Translations under genes and position numbers: made by a program | In this document: one piece after another, positions 9,128-18,859 of the stretch | How the letters are laid out: every line of letters starts with the position of its first letter | Position numbering within the stretch: the first letter of the stretch is position 1 | The notes under the pieces: generated by a model | The model's database searches: none | Seen by the model: the letters and a program-made list of their open reading frames with translations, nothing else | Told to the model about the DNA's origin: nothing | From: Gammaproteobacteria bacterium | GTDB taxonomy: Bacteria > Pseudomonadota > Gammaproteobacteria > Pseudomonadales > Halieaceae | Direction: 5' to 3' | NCBI GenBank assembly: GCA_024742415.1 | Contig: JANSYN010000007.1 | Coordinates: 62,001 to 126,000, forward strand | DNA length: 64,000 nt

Positions 9128-9958
9128 TCAGTGCAACGCCGCCATGGTTGGCGAGCGGTTCACGCCCCTTGCTACAAAACTCTGCCAGTGCAATGGCAGT
9201 TGCGCCCTCGCGGCCTCGGCTTCCTGTTGAGTGGCAAACTGTACGAAAACGCACGCGCCGGTGCCGGTTAACCTTGGCTCCCAATGTTTTTCCAGAAATT
9301 TCAGTACGTTATCAACTTCTGGATAGCGACGCCGTACTATAGTCTGGCAATCGTTGCGGGAGTGGCCGCGCGAAAAGCCCGACATTTTGATGGGAGGAGA
9401 GTTGCGTGTCAATTCCTGGTCGGAAAATATTTCCGCGGTGGGAATATGGCAACCGGGCGCGACGATCAGGAACCAATCTTCAGGCAATTCCAGGGGCGTG
9501 AGTTTCTCGCCGATACCCTCGGCCCAGGCCGATCGGCCGCCGATAAACACCGGGACATCAGCGCCCAGCTGCGCGCCCATGGCGCACAGGTCCTGGTTGC
9601 TGTGATCCAGCCCCAACAGAAAGTTCAGGGCCAGCAGGGTGGTCGCTGCATTGGAGCTGCCGCCGCCGAGCCCGCCGCCCATGGGAATGTGCTTGTGCAG
9701 GGTGATATCGACACCGTGCTGCCCGGTGTCGAGCATCTGCGCCGCACGCGTTACAAGATTGTGCGCAGCGGGTATGTCAGGCTGGTTGCTGTGCAGCCTG
9801 ATGCCGGGGGTGTCTGATCGCTGAAATCGCATTTCATCGCCCCAGTCGAGCAGTTGAAACACGGTTTGCAGCGTGTGGTAGCCATCGCTGCGACGGCCGG
9901 TGATATGCAGGAAGAGATTGAGCTTTGCCGGTGAGCAAACCGTGAGCGACTCGATCAT
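9128..9958 (-). CDS. ispE: 4-diphosphocytidyl-2-C-methyl-D-erythritol kinase
   Basis: 276 residues. The enzyme phosphorylates CDP-ME at the 2-hydroxyl in the MEP isoprenoid pathway. The GHMP-kinase signature PMGGGLGGGSSNAA is at residues 92-105. PAKLNLFLHITGRRSDGYH at the N-terminus carries the catalytic Lys and substrate-binding residues, and LTGTGACVF near the C-terminus is the third GHMP motif. Its ATG (9956-9958) overlaps the lolB stop in an ATGA junction, so translation is probably coupled. tRNA-Gln follows 14 bases after its stop. Confidence 0.98.
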   Translation of the reverse strand: MIESLTVCSPAKLNLFLHITGRRSDGYHTLQTVFQLLDWGDEMRFQRSDTPGIRLHSNQPDIPAAHNLVTRAAQMLDTGQHGVDITLHKHIPMGGGLGGGSSNAATTLLALNFLLGLDHSNQDLCAMGAQLGADVPVFIGGRSAWAEGIGEKLTPLELPEDWFLIVAPGCHIPTAEIFSDQELTRNSPPIKMSGFSRGHSRNDCQTIVRRRYPEVDNVLKFLEKHWEPRLTGTGACVFVQFATQQEAEAARAQLPLHWQSFVARGVNRSPTMAALH

Positions 9959-10590
9959 GGCAGGCCATCGACCTGCCAGTTGCGCAAGAGCACAGTCAGC
10001 TTCTGGCTGCCATTGGCCAGTGTGATACGGGTCGGGAGGTAATAACCATCAAACGTTGCGTAGCGAGCGTAGTCGATGGCCCAGGAGCTCTGCACGATCC
10101 GCAAGGCATAGCCGCGCTGCGGATCGGTTTCAACCAGGGGGTCTGGCGCGTCTGGCGCCGGGATGCCGCGCAACCAGTAGGACAGGGCAGCAATGGGCAG
10201 ATCCCAGCCGGTTTCTGCGACGAGTTGTCCGGGGTTCTGGGCCAGATCAATCACGCTGTGCTCGCCGTTGGCATCAATGGATAGCAAGCTCCCCTGCGCG
10301 CGCAGCGTCGTGGCACCTGCGCCCAGCGGGCCGGTCAGGCGCAGTTCGCTGTGCCCCTCGCGCTGGCGCCACAGCAGGGATACAGTATCGACCGCACCAT
10401 CGCGACGCAGCGCAGCCTTGCCGCTGGCATTCCAGTGCTGAAGCTGCTTGATCTGCTGGTGATGATCGGGCCAGTCCAGGTTGCCGGTTGAGCCGGTGGG
10501 TTGGCCTGCGCAAGCGGCGAGCAACGCCAGTAGCACGAGTGCCGCAGCGCTGTTTCCGGCACGCAGTGGGTTAAGGGGCTGGCTGTGCAT
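9955..10590 (-). CDS. lolB: outer-membrane lipoprotein LolB
   Basis: 211 residues. LolB receives lipoproteins from the periplasmic carrier LolA and inserts them into the outer membrane. A lipoprotein signal ends in LLAAC, with the lipidated Cys at residue 27. The mature part has the LolB beta-barrel pattern with several exposed Trp residues (WRQREGHSELRLTGPLG, YWLRGIP, WAIDYARY). Its start overlaps the end of the upstream TPR lipoprotein gene by 20 bases and its stop overlaps ispE by 4 bases, as in the Pseudomonas hemA-lolB-ispE region. Confidence 0.96.
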   Translation of the reverse strand: MHSQPLNPLRAGNSAAALVLLALLAACAGQPTGSTGNLDWPDHHQQIKQLQHWNASGKAALRRDGAVDTVSLLWRQREGHSELRLTGPLGAGATTLRAQGSLLSIDANGEHSVIDLAQNPGQLVAETGWDLPIAALSYWLRGIPAPDAPDPLVETDPQRGYALRIVQSSWAIDYARYATFDGYYLPTRITLANGSQKLTVLLRNWQVDGLP

Positions 10591-12331
10591 CCGGCGTATC
10601 CGAGCCCAGTGTCGTAATCCCCAGACGCTGCAGCGTCTCTTGTAGTACGGCGTGGTCCGGGTCGCTGGCGTAGGCGGCGCGCCATACGGTCAGGGCGCCA
10701 TCAGTATCGCCCAGGGTCCACATGACCTCGCCCAGGTGCGCGGCAACTTCAGGATCGGGAAACTCTGCATAGGCACGCGTCAGGTAGTGCAATGCCTCAT
10801 CGTAACGCTGCAGTCGGAACAGTACCCAACCCATGCTGTCGAGAATCGCAGGCTCGCCCGGTTGCAGTTCCAGCGCCCGGCTGATCAGCTTGAGCGCCTC
10901 CTCGTGTCGGTCGGTGCGATTGGCCAGTGTGTAGCCCAGGGCGTTCAGTGCAGTCGCGTGGTTGGGTTCACGCGACAGGATGTCGCGCAGGTCGCGCTCC
11001 ATGCTCACCAGGTCGCCCTTCTGTTCGCTGAGCATGGCCCTGGCGTAGAGCAGCGATGACTCCTGTGGCGATTCGGCGAGTGCTTCGTTGAGTAGCGTCA
11101 CTGCCAGGTCAGGCTGGCCGGCCTGACCCAATAGCTGTGCCTCCAGGCCGAACAGCGCGTTGCGTCGCTCCGGATAGTGATCTCTTTGATCAGAGAACCA
11201 GGCGAGGAAGCGCACGGTCTGCTGTGACTGGATCAGAATCTCGCCGATGCGTCCTGTGGCGGCCATAAACTGTTCACCTTCGCCAACCGCCTGGTAGTGG
11301 CCCAGTGCCTGCTCGGTATCGCCGCTTTCCTGTGCAATGCGACCGAGGTAGTAGTGGGCCTCATCGGCGCGCTCGCCCAGTTCAACCATGGCGCGCAAGT
11401 AGTGGGCGGCGGCGTCTTCATCGCCCACCTCGCGATTGATCAGTGCCAATGAGAACAGCAGGTCGGCGTCGTCTGGCGATTGCAGCGACAGGATCTCGAA
11501 CTGCTCGCGTGCAGCGCGCAGGTCGGTTGCCGTTAACAGGCGCGCGTAGCGCAGTCGCAGCGTTTGGTCCTGCGGGTTGCGCTGCAGTGTTTTTTCAATA
11601 CGCCGGTAGGGTTTTTTCGCGCCCTGGTCTGCCAGAATTGTCGCCTCCAGCAGCAGCGCCTGGTACTGCTCTGGGTCTATCTCAAACAGCGCTGCCAGCG
11701 AGTCCAGTGCTTCGTCTTTGGCGTTGAGCTCGTTGTAGATGAGCGCCTGTGTGAGCAGCAGGCTGCCATTGTTGGGGAACTGTGGCGCCAGCGCATTCAC
11801 GCCCTGCGCCAGTGCGGTTTTGTCCTCTGCCGACAGGCGGGCAAAGTTGCTGGTGACAATCATGAAATTGGCCGGGCTGTCGATTTCTTCCACTGCCTTT
11901 AAGTGCACCAGCGCTTCCGCGTTGCGGCCCTGCAACACCAGCTGGCGCGCCGCCGCGCTGTGTGCGCCCTTGCTGGTGGGTTCCAGGCGAGCCCACAGCA
12001 GCGCTGCTTCGAGCGACTCCGGCCTGCGGTCGAGGTATTGCGCCAGGCGCGTGGTGTGCGCGGCAACGCCGGCGTCTTCCAGCCTGGCGGCCTGCGCCAT
12101 GTAGGTCTCCAGAGCAACGTTGTACTCGCGCCTGCGCAGGGCGAACTCGGCGATGAGCAGCTCGTGCAGGCTGTCATCGGGGAATGGACGCTCCGCTGGC
12201 GGCGCGGGTTTTACCGGCCTGGGTGCCTGACTGGTCGCAGCGACATCGCCGGCAGCGTGGTTGGCAACCGGTTCGGTAGCGCAAGCGCTGATGAGCACGA
12301 TAAACGCGACAAGAAGTGTTCGAGGTAACAT
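10571..12331 (-). CDS. TPR-repeat lipoprotein (PA4667-like)
   Basis: 586 residues from ATG 12331. An in-frame ATG 93 bases upstream was not used because the protein from 12331 begins with a clean lipoprotein signal, LVAFIVLISAC, with Cys17. After a Pro/Ala-rich spacer the whole protein is helical TPR repeats: AEFALRRREYNVALETYMAQA near the start and a block ending ALQLQPGEPAILDSMGW...YDEALHYLTRAYAEFPDPEVAAHLGEV. Its position between hemA (divergent) and lolB matches the Pseudomonas PA4667 family. It is probably an outer-membrane-anchored periplasmic scaffold, but its function is not established. The last 20 bases overlap lolB. Confidence 0.88.
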   Translation of the reverse strand: MLPRTLLVAFIVLISACATEPVANHAAGDVAATSQAPRPVKPAPPAERPFPDDSLHELLIAEFALRRREYNVALETYMAQAARLEDAGVAAHTTRLAQYLDRRPESLEAALLWARLEPTSKGAHSAAARQLVLQGRNAEALVHLKAVEEIDSPANFMIVTSNFARLSAEDKTALAQGVNALAPQFPNNGSLLLTQALIYNELNAKDEALDSLAALFEIDPEQYQALLLEATILADQGAKKPYRRIEKTLQRNPQDQTLRLRYARLLTATDLRAAREQFEILSLQSPDDADLLFSLALINREVGDEDAAAHYLRAMVELGERADEAHYYLGRIAQESGDTEQALGHYQAVGEGEQFMAATGRIGEILIQSQQTVRFLAWFSDQRDHYPERRNALFGLEAQLLGQAGQPDLAVTLLNEALAESPQESSLLYARAMLSEQKGDLVSMERDLRDILSREPNHATALNALGYTLANRTDRHEEALKLISRALELQPGEPAILDSMGWVLFRLQRYDEALHYLTRAYAEFPDPEVAAHLGEVMWTLGDTDGALTVWRAAYASDPDHAVLQETLQRLGITTLGSDTPDAQPAP

Positions 12332-12440
12332 AGCGTTCGAGCAACGGTAACCCGGGAAAAGACAGGCGGTCATGATGACATAGACGGCGACCGAAACCCA
12401 CAGCTTGCTGGGGCGGGCAGGCATCCTTGTGAACGAGTTC

Positions 12441-12478
12441 GCGCTGATTTTTTGGCGTTAACTTGCTAAAATCAGCGC
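12441..12478. promoter_or_regulatory. perfect 11-bp inverted repeat upstream of hemA
   Basis: The arms GCGCTGATTTT (12441-12451) and AAAATCAGCGC (12468-12478) are exact reverse complements separated by 16 bases. A -10-like TAAAAT (12467-12472) lies inside the right arm, on the hemA side. The element is between the divergent TPR-lipoprotein and hemA genes, so it may be an operator or a transcript hairpin. There is no T-run after it, so it is not a standard terminator. Confidence 0.5.
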
Positions 12479-12568
12479 AGTTGTCCCAACAGACTCGCAA
12501 ACCGCGCACGCCAATCAGCTGTGTCAATACGGGTTGCGATGCCATCGGCGGGTTGAATCGGTTATCAA

Positions 12569-13933
12569 ATGAACTTTGTAGCGCTGGGTATTAGCCACAA
12601 TTCAGCGGGCGTAGAGGTGCGAGAGCGAGTCGCCTTTGCGCCTGAGCAGCTGTCAGAAGCGCTGGTGGATGCCTGTGCCGGTGTGAACCTTGATGAAGTC
12701 GTCATACTGTCCACCTGTAATCGCACCGAGCTCTACGCCATGGTGCCCGAAGGCGATGCGCCGGGGGCTCGGCGTGCGGCATTAATCGATTGGATGGCCA
12801 GCTATCATCACCTGTCGACAGACGAACTGCAGCGTTGTGCCTATCACTTTACGGGCGCGCAGGCACTGACGCATCTGGCACACGTAGCCGGCGGTCTGGA
12901 CTCCATGGTCCTGGGGGAGCCGCAGATCTTTGGCCAACTGAAATCAGCCTATGCCGTTGCCCAGGAGGCGGGCACGGTCGGCCCCGAACTGGGCAGACTG
13001 TTCCCGCGCGTGTTTTCCATCGCCAAGCGCGTGCGCACCGATACGGCCATCGGTGAAAACCCGGTGTCGGTGGCCTATGCTGCGGTGGATCTTGCCGGGC
13101 ATATCTTTTCGGATTTGTCCGTGTGCAGCGCGCTGCTCGTTGGCGCGGGCGAAACCATCGAGCTGGTTGCCCGTCACCTGGTAGAAGCCGGGGTGGAGCG
13201 TATCGTGATTGCCAATCGCACCCTGGGCAGGGCACGCGAGCTGGCGCATCAGTTTGGCGCTGAGGCCGTGTTGTTGTCGGAAATTCCCAGCCAGTTGGAG
13301 CGCGCGGACATCGTGATTACCTCCACCGCCAGCCAGCTACCCATCCTGGGCAAGGGCGCGGTAGAGCAGGCGCTGAAGGTGCGTCGGCACCAGCCTATGT
13401 TGATGGTGGATATTGCGGTGCCACGGGACATCGAGTCGCAGGTGGGCGAACTGCGGGATGTCTACCTCTACAGCGTTGATGACCTGCGTGAAATCGTTGA
13501 CGAGAACCTGCGCAGTCGTCGCCAGGAAGCCAGCAAGGCGGATGTCATCATTGCACAGGGCGTCAACGATTTCATGGAGGAACTGCGCAGCCTCAACGCG
13601 GTTGACGCTGTGAAAACCTACCGCAGTATGGCGGAGCGACTGCGCGCCAGTGAGTTTGATCGCGCCCAACGTGCGCTGGCACGCGGTGAAGATCCGCTGC
13701 AGGTGATGGCACGGCTGTCGCGATCGCTGATGAACAAATTGATTCACGCGCCGACCACGGGCCTGAAGAAGGCCAGTATTGAAGGCCGGCACGATATTAT
13801 CGAGAGTGCCTCTGCACTTCTCGGCCTGGAAACGGAAGCCGACTCTGTATCGGAGGCGCGCGACGATGATGACAACCCGGAGTTGCCGCTGTCCGCTGAT
13901 GCCACGGATTCCTCAACGCGAACCCTGCAATGA
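12569..13933 (+). CDS. hemA: glutamyl-tRNA reductase
   Basis: 454 residues. It reduces glutamyl-tRNA to glutamate-1-semialdehyde, the first committed step of C5-pathway tetrapyrrole synthesis. The catalytic Cys50 is in [33 protein letters not shown] follows at about 105-125, the NADPH-binding [13 protein letters not shown] is at about 192-204, and the C-terminal dimerisation helices are present. A Ser/Asp-rich tail of about 35 residues extends beyond the conserved part. Its last four bases overlap the prfA start (ATGA). Divergent from the TPR lipoprotein, with a perfect inverted repeat between. Confidence 0.98.
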   Translation: MNFVALGISHNSAGVEVRERVAFAPEQLSEALVDACAGVNLDEVVILSTCNRTELYAMVPEGDAPGARRAALIDWMASYHHLSTDELQRCAYHFTGAQALTHLAHVAGGLDSMVLGEPQIFGQLKSAYAVAQEAGTVGPELGRLFPRVFSIAKRVRTDTAIGENPVSVAYAAVDLAGHIFSDLSVCSALLVGAGETIELVARHLVEAGVERIVIANRTLGRARELAHQFGAEAVLLSEIPSQLERADIVITSTASQLPILGKGAVEQALKVRRHQPMLMVDIAVPRDIESQVGELRDVYLYSVDDLREIVDENLRSRRQEASKADVIIAQGVNDFMEELRSLNAVDAVKTYRSMAERLRASEFDRAQRALARGEDPLQVMARLSRSLMNKLIHAPTTGLKKASIEGRHDIIESASALLGLETEADSVSEARDDDDNPELPLSADATDSSTRTLQ

Positions 13934-15015
13934 AAGCATCGTTAGTCACCAAGCTGGAAACACTATCCGATCGCCACGAAGAAGTGTCCGCGCTGCTGGG
14001 GGATGGGGAGACCATCGCCGACCAGGAGCGTTTTCGCGAGCTGTCGCGCGAGTACTCCGAGCTGGAATCCGTTGTGTCCTGCTACGCCAGCTACAGCCGG
14101 CTGCAGGCCGACCTCGAAGACGCACGCTCAATGCTCGATGACGCTGACCCGGACTTGCGCGAGATGGCACGCGAGGAAGTGGAAAGCGGCACGCAACAAC
14201 TGGCAAGCCTGGAGGCACAGTTACAAACGCTGCTGCTGCCACGTGACCCGAACGATTCACACAACGTGTTTCTGGAAATAAGGGCAGGCACGGGCGGCGA
14301 CGAAGCGGCGATTTTTTCGGGTGACCTGTACCGCATGTATACACGCTACGCCGAGCGCCAGCGCTGGTCGGTAGAGCTGATGTCGGAGCGCGCCGGTGAA
14401 CACGGCGGCTACAAGGAAGTCATCGTGCGGATTGAAGGTCGCGATGTTTATGCGCATCTCAAGTTTGAATCGGGCGCCCATCGCGTGCAGCGCGTGCCCG
14501 AAACCGAATCCCAGGGACGTATTCACACCTCGGCCTGCACCGTCGCGGTTATGCCTGAGGTCGAGTCGGTCGATGCGATTGAAATCAACAAGGCTGATCT
14601 GCGGATCGATACTTACCGTGCTTCCGGCGCAGGTGGCCAGCATGTGAACAAGACGGACTCGGCGGTGCGCATAACGCATTTGCCGACCGGTGTGGTCGTT
14701 GAATGCCAGGATGAGCGCTCACAGCACAAGAACCGGGCGCGGGCGATGTCGCTGTTGCAAGCGAGGTTGTTGTCCAGCGCGCAGGATAAACAGGCCGATG
14801 AACAAGCCGAGACGCGGCGCAATCTCGTCGGCACCGGCGATCGTTCGGACCGGATTCGTACCTATAACTTTCCCCAGGGCCGCGTGACGGACCACCGCAT
14901 CAATTTGACGCTTTACAAGCTGGCCGAAGTGATGGAGGGTGATCTTGACGCCGTTATTGAGCCCCTGCGCCAGGAGTATCAGGCCGATCAGCTGGCAGCG
15001 CTGGCCGAGGATTAA
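13930..15015 (+). CDS. prfA: peptide chain release factor 1
   Basis: 361 residues, the family length. RF1 recognises UAA and UAG stop codons and triggers peptidyl-tRNA hydrolysis. The universally conserved GGQ motif is at residues 235-237 within [17 protein letters not shown]. The preceding domain has [14 protein letters not shown] at about 115-128 and the codon-recognition region with its PxT-type tripeptide before [10 protein letters not shown]. Coupled to hemA by ATGA overlap, and followed after 6 bases by prmC, which methylates the Gln of GGQ. Confidence 0.98.
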   Translation: MKASLVTKLETLSDRHEEVSALLGDGETIADQERFRELSREYSELESVVSCYASYSRLQADLEDARSMLDDADPDLREMAREEVESGTQQLASLEAQLQTLLLPRDPNDSHNVFLEIRAGTGGDEAAIFSGDLYRMYTRYAERQRWSVELMSERAGEHGGYKEVIVRIEGRDVYAHLKFESGAHRVQRVPETESQGRIHTSACTVAVMPEVESVDAIEINKADLRIDTYRASGAGGQHVNKTDSAVRITHLPTGVVVECQDERSQHKNRARAMSLLQARLLSSAQDKQADEQAETRRNLVGTGDRSDRIRTYNFPQGRVTDHRINLTLYKLAEVMEGDLDAVIEPLRQEYQADQLAALAED

Positions 15016-15021
15016 CCGCGC

Positions 15022-15858
15022 ATGGCCACCGTCGCGCAGCTACTGCGCAGTGCTGCAGACCTTCCCGGTGAGAGTGCGCGCCGAGAGGGCGAAATCCTGC
15101 TGTGTGCCTGTGTGCATAAACCACGCAGTTGGTTGTATGCCTGGCCCGAGGCAATCATCCCCGACGAAGCTGCCGCGCAGTTTGCGCGCCTGCTGGCCGC
15201 GCGCCGGGCAGGACAGCCAATAGCGTATATCCTGGGCGAGCGTGAGTTCTGGTCGCTGACGCTCAAGGTCACTAGCGCAACGCTGATTCCGCGCCCGGAA
15301 ACCGAAGCCCTGGTAGCGTGGGCGCTCGAGTTGCCGCTGCCCCGGCACGCCACCGTGCTGGAGATGGGTACCGGCAGTGGTGCGATTGCGCTGGCGCTGG
15401 CTTCTGAGCGCTGCCATTGGCAGATCACCGCCACTGACAGCAGCGTCGATGCGTTGGCGGTGGCCAGGGCCAATGCGCGCACTTGCGCGCTGGATGCTGG
15501 TGTTACTTTTCTGCAGTCTGACTGGTATGCCGGGCTTGGTCGTGAGCGTTTTGACCTGGTGTGTTCGAACCCGCCGTATATATGCCCCGACGACGCACAC
15601 CTGCAAAACGGCGACCTGCGCTTTGAACCACGCTCAGCGCTGGCCGCGGCCGAGGGCGGGATGGCAGATCTGCGCTGCATTGTGAGCGCTGCCCGAGACC
15701 ACCTGAATGACAATGGCTGGTTACTCGTAGAACATGGATTCGAGCAGGGCGAGGCGGTGCGAACACTGTTTGCCCTGGCGGGCTTTAGCGCCATCACCAC
15801 GCGTCGTGACCTGGCCGGGCTAGAACGTACTACCGGAGGCTGCAACAATGCTCAGTGA
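15022..15858 (+). CDS. prmC: release factor glutamine N5-methyltransferase
   Basis: 278 residues. PrmC (HemK) methylates the GGQ glutamine of RF1 and RF2. The N-terminal helical RF-binding domain is followed by a Rossmann methyltransferase with VLEMGTGSGAIALALA (SAM motif I) at about 113-128 and the signature SNPPYI, in which Asn183-Pro-Pro-Tyr bind the substrate amide. It lies immediately after its substrate gene prfA and overlaps the following moeB-like gene by 11 bases. Confidence 0.97.
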   Translation: MATVAQLLRSAADLPGESARREGEILLCACVHKPRSWLYAWPEAIIPDEAAAQFARLLAARRAGQPIAYILGEREFWSLTLKVTSATLIPRPETEALVAWALELPLPRHATVLEMGTGSGAIALALASERCHWQITATDSSVDALAVARANARTCALDAGVTFLQSDWYAGLGRERFDLVCSNPPYICPDDAHLQNGDLRFEPRSALAAAEGGMADLRCIVSAARDHLNDNGWLLVEHGFEQGEAVRTLFALAGFSAITTRRDLAGLERTTGGCNNAQ

Positions 15859-16609
15859 CCAGCAGCTCATGCGCTATAACCGCCAGATACTGCTGCATGA
15901 TTTCGATATCGCCGGTCAGGAGCGCCTGCAGCGTGCAACGGTGCTGGTGGTTGGGCTTGGCGGTCTGGGCTGCCCGGCGGCCATGTACCTGGGCGCTGCG
16001 GGGGTAGGGCGACTTATCCTGGCCGATGGTGACAGCGTTGAGCTGAGTAACCTGCAGCGCCAGATTGCTCACGCAAGCGATGGCCTGGGAATGAATAAGG
16101 CGCGCTCGGCTGCGGCAACTGTGTCCCGGTTGAATCCGGACATCGACGTAGAAATCATGGAGACCCATTTGCACGAGGCGCAGTTATCACCACTGCTGCA
16201 GCGTGTGGACCTGGTGGTAGATGCTACCGATAACTACCCCATTCGCTTTGCACTGAACCGCGCCTGTATAGCGGCGCGCATCCCGATGGTATCCGGTGCT
16301 GCGGTGCGCAGCGAGGGTCAGGTTGCGGTGTTTGACCCGGGTAACGGTGGGCCCTGTTACGCCTGCCTCTATCAGGAATCAGATGCCCTGACTGCCCTGA
16401 GTTGCAGCGACAGTGGTGTGCTGGCGCCGCTCGTTGGTGTTGTTGGGTCCTACCTTGCCATGGAAGCGCTGAAGGTGTTGTCAGGTTATGGCAAGACGCT
16501 CAGTGGCCGTTTACTGGTGCTGGATCTGGCGCAGGGTGAGACTCAGGCGCTGCAATTGCCGGTGCGAGCGGACTGCATGGCCTGTGCCGCGCTGCAGGCC
16601 GAACGCTAG
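15848..16609 (+). CDS. moeB: MoeB/ThiF-family adenylyltransferase
   Basis: 253 residues of the E1-like superfamily that adenylates the C-terminal glycine of a MoaD- or ThiS-type sulfur carrier. Visible features are the RYNRQI entry motif (9-14), the nucleotide loop VVGLGGLG (34-41), DGDSVELSNLQRQ, DATDNYP, and two zinc-binding CxxC pairs (CYAC in the middle, CMAC near the C-terminus). The context prfA-prmC-moeB matches Pseudomonas, where the gene is called moeB. No carrier-protein gene is nearby, so a ThiF- or HesA-like role cannot be excluded. Converges on the MATE gene with 7 bases between. Confidence 0.9.
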   Translation: MLSDQQLMRYNRQILLHDFDIAGQERLQRATVLVVGLGGLGCPAAMYLGAAGVGRLILADGDSVELSNLQRQIAHASDGLGMNKARSAAATVSRLNPDIDVEIMETHLHEAQLSPLLQRVDLVVDATDNYPIRFALNRACIAARIPMVSGAAVRSEGQVAVFDPGNGGPCYACLYQESDALTALSCSDSGVLAPLVGVVGSYLAMEALKVLSGYGKTLSGRLLVLDLAQGETQALQLPVRADCMACAALQAER

Positions 16610-16616
16610 GACGCAT

Positions 16617-18029
16617 TTATTGTCGTTGGGGTGACACTGTCGTGTTGCCTGTCTGATCAGGGTCCATTGGCGGCAGCGGCCGCGACAGCCGGGCCACCAG
16701 GCGTCGTACGAGAATCGCCGTGCTGATCGCAACCCCCAGAATCATCGCCTTCCAGAAACCCATGGTGCCCTCCTGGGGGTTGTCTGCCTGCACAAGCCCC
16801 AGCCAGGCGCCCAGTGGCAAGGTCACGAACCAGTACGCGCTGCATAACACAACGAAGGGGAACAACGTATCCTTGAAGGCGCGCAGTGTGAACGTGGTGG
16901 TGATCTGTGTGGCGTCAATCAGGATGAACAACGCCGCCAGGCCAATCAGCCCGCTGGCGATGTGGTGAATGCCGGCGTCCTGGGTGTAGGTGCCGATGAT
17001 CGCACCGGGCACCAGTAGCAGGACGAGCATAAACGTCAGTCCCAGAACCGCGATCGTCGATGCGCCGCAGGTAAACGCCAGGCCCACGGCGCCGCGATCC
17101 TGTGCGCCTATGGCGTGACCAACGCGCGTGGCCATTGCCGAGCCAATGCTGACCAGCATCATGTAAACCACGTCCCAGACATTGGTTGCGATCTGGTGTG
17201 CGGCAATAGCGGTGTTGCCCATGGTTGCGATCATCAGCGCAATCACCGAGAACACGGCGATCTCCAAAAAGAATGACAGGCCCATGGGCAGCCCCAGCCG
17301 GAGAATCTCGCGCTGTATCGGCCAGTGCGGCGCTACCAGACGCAGCGGCGGAAGATAGGGGCGCAGGTGTTTGGCGCGCGCCATGTAGATACTGATCAGC
17401 ACAGGTCCCAGCCACAAGGAGATGGCCGTTGCCCATCCGCAGCCCACTGCTCCCAGTTCAGGTGCGCCCCACTTGCCATAGATGAATGCGTAATTCAGCG
17501 GGATATTCGCGAGAAAACCGATAACGCTGGCAATGGCAAACGGGCGCAGAATACCGATGCCCTGCGTGTGGCAGCGCAGGGCCTGGAAGATAGCCGCTGC
17601 CGGCAGGCCAAAGGCAACCGCCTGCAGGTAGCCCAGGCTGCGGGAATGGGTTTCGCCGTCGAGGCTCAACAGGTCAAGCAGTGGACCGGCGAAATAGCAC
17701 AGTGGTGCTACCGCCAGTCCCAATACAACGGCCAGCCACAGGGACTGCGGCAGGCAGTCGCGAATTCGCTGGCGGCGCCCGGCGCCGTAATCCTGGGCTA
17801 TGATGGTGGTCGCACCCAGCATTGTACCGATGAATAACAGGTACAGTGGTAGCCAGATGTTGTAACCAATGGCGATGGCCGCCAGGTCCAGGGGGCTGTA
17901 GCGCCCCGCCATGATAGTGTCGACCACGCCGGTGCCGGTCTGGGCCAGTTGCGCGACGAGCATGGGCCATGCGATTCTGACCAGCGCGCGGTACTCACCC
18001 GCAAGGGTGATCAATGGCGGCATCTTCAC
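16617..18029 (-). CDS. MATE-family multidrug/Na+ antiporter (NorM-like)
   Basis: 470 residues with 12 predicted membrane segments in two related halves, as in NorM. IAWPMLVAQLAQTGTGVVDTIMAG at the N-terminus and LRLGLPMGLSFFLEIAVFS in the second half are the characteristic MATE repeats. Such proteins export cationic drugs or metabolites using Na+ or H+ gradients across the inner membrane. It is monocistronic, convergent with moeB and divergent from the DoxX gene. The substrate cannot be deduced. Confidence 0.92.
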   Translation of the reverse strand: MKMPPLITLAGEYRALVRIAWPMLVAQLAQTGTGVVDTIMAGRYSPLDLAAIAIGYNIWLPLYLLFIGTMLGATTIIAQDYGAGRRQRIRDCLPQSLWLAVVLGLAVAPLCYFAGPLLDLLSLDGETHSRSLGYLQAVAFGLPAAAIFQALRCHTQGIGILRPFAIASVIGFLANIPLNYAFIYGKWGAPELGAVGCGWATAISLWLGPVLISIYMARAKHLRPYLPPLRLVAPHWPIQREILRLGLPMGLSFFLEIAVFSVIALMIATMGNTAIAAHQIATNVWDVVYMMLVSIGSAMATRVGHAIGAQDRGAVGLAFTCGASTIAVLGLTFMLVLLLVPGAIIGTYTQDAGIHHIASGLIGLAALFILIDATQITTTFTLRAFKDTLFPFVVLCSAYWFVTLPLGAWLGLVQADNPQEGTMGFWKAMILGVAISTAILVRRLVARLSRPLPPMDPDQTGNTTVSPQRQ

Positions 18030-18126
18030 GTGCAGTAACGGTGTGGTGGTGGGTCTGCGGCGGTCAATTGAAACCTTTTGTACAATCCTGCTGTCACAAG
18101 GTGGCGATGATTAAAGGACGAATAAC

Positions 18127-18717
18127 ATGAATGCACTGGCGCGACTCTATTACAGCATACACAACGCCATATTTCGCCCACTGGGTTATCTTGATGGAAT
18201 GGCGCCCCTGGCCTTACGGGTGTTCCTGTTCTTTCCGTTTCTGATGGCGGGTCAGCAAAAGATCAACGGTATGGAAAACACCATCGAATGGTTCGGTAAT
18301 GCCGAATGGGGGCTTGGTCTGCCTTTTCCTGCAGTGCTGGCTTACCTGGCGGCCTACACTGAGTTCATCGGTGCCTGGTTATTGCTGTTGGGACTTGCCA
18401 CCCGCTGGATTACTATCCCACTGATGGTGACCATGCTGGTTGCGATTTTTGCCGTCCACTGGCCGCACGGGTGGGCCGCGATTGCAGATTCCACCTCGCA
18501 GGACGTGGCCGTCAGGCTGGGCGCGGCCAAGGAGATCCTGCGCGAGCATGGCAATTACTCGTGGCTTACGGAGAAGGGCAACTTTGTCATACTCAACAAC
18601 GGCATCGAGTTTGCTGTGACCTATCTTATTATGCTGTTCAGTCTGTTCTTCACCGGCGGCGGCCGGTTCACGAGCCTGGACTACTACCTTGGGCGGATAT
18701 TTCCCCCAAGGTCCTGA
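18127..18717 (+). CDS. DoxX-family inner-membrane protein
   Basis: 196 residues with four or five hydrophobic segments. LALRVFLFFPFLMAGQQKINGM, the GLPFPAVLAYLAAYTEFIGAWLLLLG block and MLVAIFAVHWPHGWA are typical of the DoxX/SURF4-like family. Members are implicated in redox or small-molecule handling at the membrane but most have no proven function. A good ribosome site (AAAGGA) precedes ATG 18127. A hydrophilic insertion of about 40 residues (ADSTSQDV...WLTEKGN) between the last two helices is longer than in the shortest members. It stands alone between the MATE gene and rhlB. Confidence 0.88.
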   Translation: MNALARLYYSIHNAIFRPLGYLDGMAPLALRVFLFFPFLMAGQQKINGMENTIEWFGNAEWGLGLPFPAVLAYLAAYTEFIGAWLLLLGLATRWITIPLMVTMLVAIFAVHWPHGWAAIADSTSQDVAVRLGAAKEILREHGNYSWLTEKGNFVILNNGIEFAVTYLIMLFSLFFTGGGRFTSLDYYLGRIFPPRS

Positions 18718-18859
18718 GCAGGCCTGCGCGCCAGGCCATGACCTGTATCCATGAAGGCCTGGCAGCGGTTGGGCGTCGCCTCAGCAACGTTTCAGTCGCA
18801 CATTCTGTGTCCAGAAATGCTAAACTAGCGCGTTGTTTCACGCCGACAGGACACATGCA

